A stretch of 57,525 nt of DNA from Gnetum montanum. Taxonomy: Eukaryota > Streptophyta > Gnetopsida > Gnetales > Gnetaceae. Position 1 is the first letter of the stretch. Each line of letters opens with the position of its first letter. The position numbers were made by a program, and so were the translations under genes. The stretch covers positions 296,153-353,677 of the forward strand of contig MNCI01028452.1 of assembly GCA_015680685.1 (NCBI GenBank), in the 5' to 3' direction. A model generated the notes under the pieces. That model searched no databases. It was not told the DNA's origin and saw only the letters and a program-made list of their open reading frames with translations. Positions 56,097 to 57,525 of this stretch are shown in pieces.

Positions 56097-57525
56097 CTAA
56101 ATGTAATACCGCTTCAAATACACATGATTTACAGGATTTGGTAGTTCATTTCCGTTGACGTTTGCTAACTTGAATGCTCCGTTGCTGTACATGTCCACCA
56201 CTAAGAAAGGGCCTTCCCAGTTTGCAGAGAACTTGCCTACTAGTTCACGCGCGACCTTAAGAACAAGGTCTCCTTTCTTGATCGGGCGTTGCTGAAGGTT
56301 ATGATGATGCTTCTGTCTCTGTTTGTCTTGATACCTTTCGATTGTGTCAAGAGCCTGTATCCGCTTCTCTTCGACTGAATCCAGATCTGCGATTCGAGAC
56401 TCGGTGTGTTGAGCCTCATTTATAATCGTGGAGAGGACCATTCTCAGAGAAGGAATTTGCAACTCGAGGGGCAGCACTGCTTCAGACCCGTAAACCAGGC
56501 TATAAGGCGTACTACCCGTAGCTATCCTACACCTAGTACGATATGCCCATAGCACATAGAGGATCTGTTCGTGCTACCGCCTTTTGTTGCCATCGAGCAT
56601 TTTCTTGAGCAGATTGATGATCACTTTATTTGTTGCTTCAGCTTGACCATTCGCTTGCGGGTAATAGGGGGAAGAGAAAGATTGTCTAATGCCTAGGTTA
56701 TCACAGAAAGATTTGGTTTCCGTGCTACTAAACTGTGGTCCATTGTCGGTCACAATAGTCATCGAGAGACCAAATCTGGTTACTATGTTGTCCAGGATAA
56801 AATGTCAGATCTGCTAAGATGTGATCTTCCGCAGGGGAACAGCCTCTACCCACTTCGTAAAATACTCAGTAGCGGTAATAATGAAGCTATGACCTGTGGA
56901 AGATTTTGGCGTGATCGGGCCTATGATGTCTAGCCCCCATTGTTGAAATGGCCATGTTATCTATGTTGTATGTAATTCTGTGGGTGACACGTGTATAAGA
57001 TTTGCGTGACGCTGACACGTGTCACAGGTTTTAACTTTCGTCAGGCAATCTTTTTCCATGCATGGCCAGTAGTATCCTAAGCGACGGATTTTTAGGGCCA
57101 TAGCCCGTGGTGCTACGTGGCCACCGCACAGTCCCTCGTGAACTTCGCCGACTATATGCCGTGCTTGGTTTCTGTCGACATAAGTCAGCAGCACGCCATC
57201 AAAGGAGCATCTACAAAGAGTGCTGTCTCCGATGATGACGTATTGCTTAGCCCGCTTACGGATTGCGTCTTTTTGTGCGCGTGTCAATGCAGACGGTGGC
57301 TCGCCCTGTAAAAGGTAAGTTTTAATGTCGTCGTACCATTCAGGTGTGCTTTCCTCAAGAAGAGAGGAGATTTGCACTGTCTGAATGATAGGATCTGTGC
57401 AGTCTGTAATCAATGCGAGGTAGGTGTCAAAAAGATGTGTAGGCACGTTCTAAGCCAGTGTTGCCAGTGCGTCGACTAGTGTGTTATCCGTGCGTGGCAC
57501 GTGCTGGGCATCGATGGTCGCAAAT
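56097..57525 (-). pseudogene. Tat-like Ty3/gypsy integrase (and end of RNase H)
   Basis: Minus strand, extending past the window edge. 57525–57450: RNase H tail (HVPRTDNTLVDALATLA). 57446–56961: zinc-binding domain EVHEGLCGGHVAPRAM with CDTCQRH. Core: QQWGLDIIGP near 56930 (first Asp), TDNGPQFSS (56755, second Asp) and NGQAEATNKVI (Glu) at 56640. C-terminal part 56555–56097 with WAYRTRCRIATGSTPYSLVYG and FSANWEGPFLV. All three catalytic residues are kept; about five stops interrupt it (one at 56573–56575). Much better preserved than the Athila-like copies, so younger. Confidence 0.85.

Overview
The window is nuclear DNA from a land plant. The evidence is a split VAP27-type gene with eight exons and GT–AG introns, Athila- and Tat-like Ty3/gypsy LTR retrotransposons, an integrated caulimovirid-like pararetrovirus, a Helitron-type Rep/helicase relic and tRNA-derived SINEs. 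The species cannot be named from the sequence. There is no sign of bacterial or organellar DNA. Almost everything except the VAP gene is transposon or virus in various stages of decay, often nested.

Layout. 1–4193: 3' part of a plus-strand Athila-like element (element A: integrase, an extra coiled-coil ORF, 3' LTR), inserted into the protease region of a minus-strand relative (element G, 4199–8095, with gag, a tRNA-Asp-type primer site and 5' LTR). 8925–18340: a dispersed/tandem AT-rich repeat (called repeat D here) carrying SINE copies and interrupted at about 9435–17020 by a pararetrovirus copy with PBS, movement-protein-like ORF, coat-protein ORF with zinc knuckle, protease–RT–RNase H ORF, a fourth ORF and a TATA promoter. 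The fourth ORF is split by a solo LTR with a perfect CCTAC target duplication. 18345–18862: a fold-back element containing a 74-base assembly gap. 18960–21160: minus-strand Helitron Rep/helicase pseudogene with its central part missing. 22947–25273: the one intact-looking host gene, VAP27-type, minus strand, 236 codons, with a GC-richer 5' region up to about 26440.

27609–37742: a complete but dead 10.1-kb Athila-like element (element C), minus strand, both LTRs, CTTCT target duplications, degenerate tRNA-Asp primer site, gag, protease, RT, RNase H and integrase. 38531–46886: a third relative (element E, minus), carrying a SINE inside its LTR, an internally deleted LTR fragment and a 1.6-kb foreign insertion flanked by TTTTGG. 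46887–50054: a plus-strand derivative (element F) with LTR and gag but no pol. 50058–57525: two long LTR copies of a second, Tat-like family on the minus strand, followed by a much better preserved integrase region and a 350-codon ORF made largely of an 18-copy tandem repeat.

Common themes. (1) The Athila-like LTRs have a short stretch between the TGATGA end and the TATA box that is filled with dyad-symmetric motifs, different in each copy. (2) The region between pol and the 3' LTR varies most: coiled-coil ORF in A, tandem repeats in C and in the Tat-like element. (3) In-frame stops and primer-site mismatches look mainly like C-to-T/G-to-A changes, consistent with decay of methylated cytosines. 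(4) Four single-N positions are each flanked by a near-identical direct duplication and look like unmerged contig overlaps, not biology.
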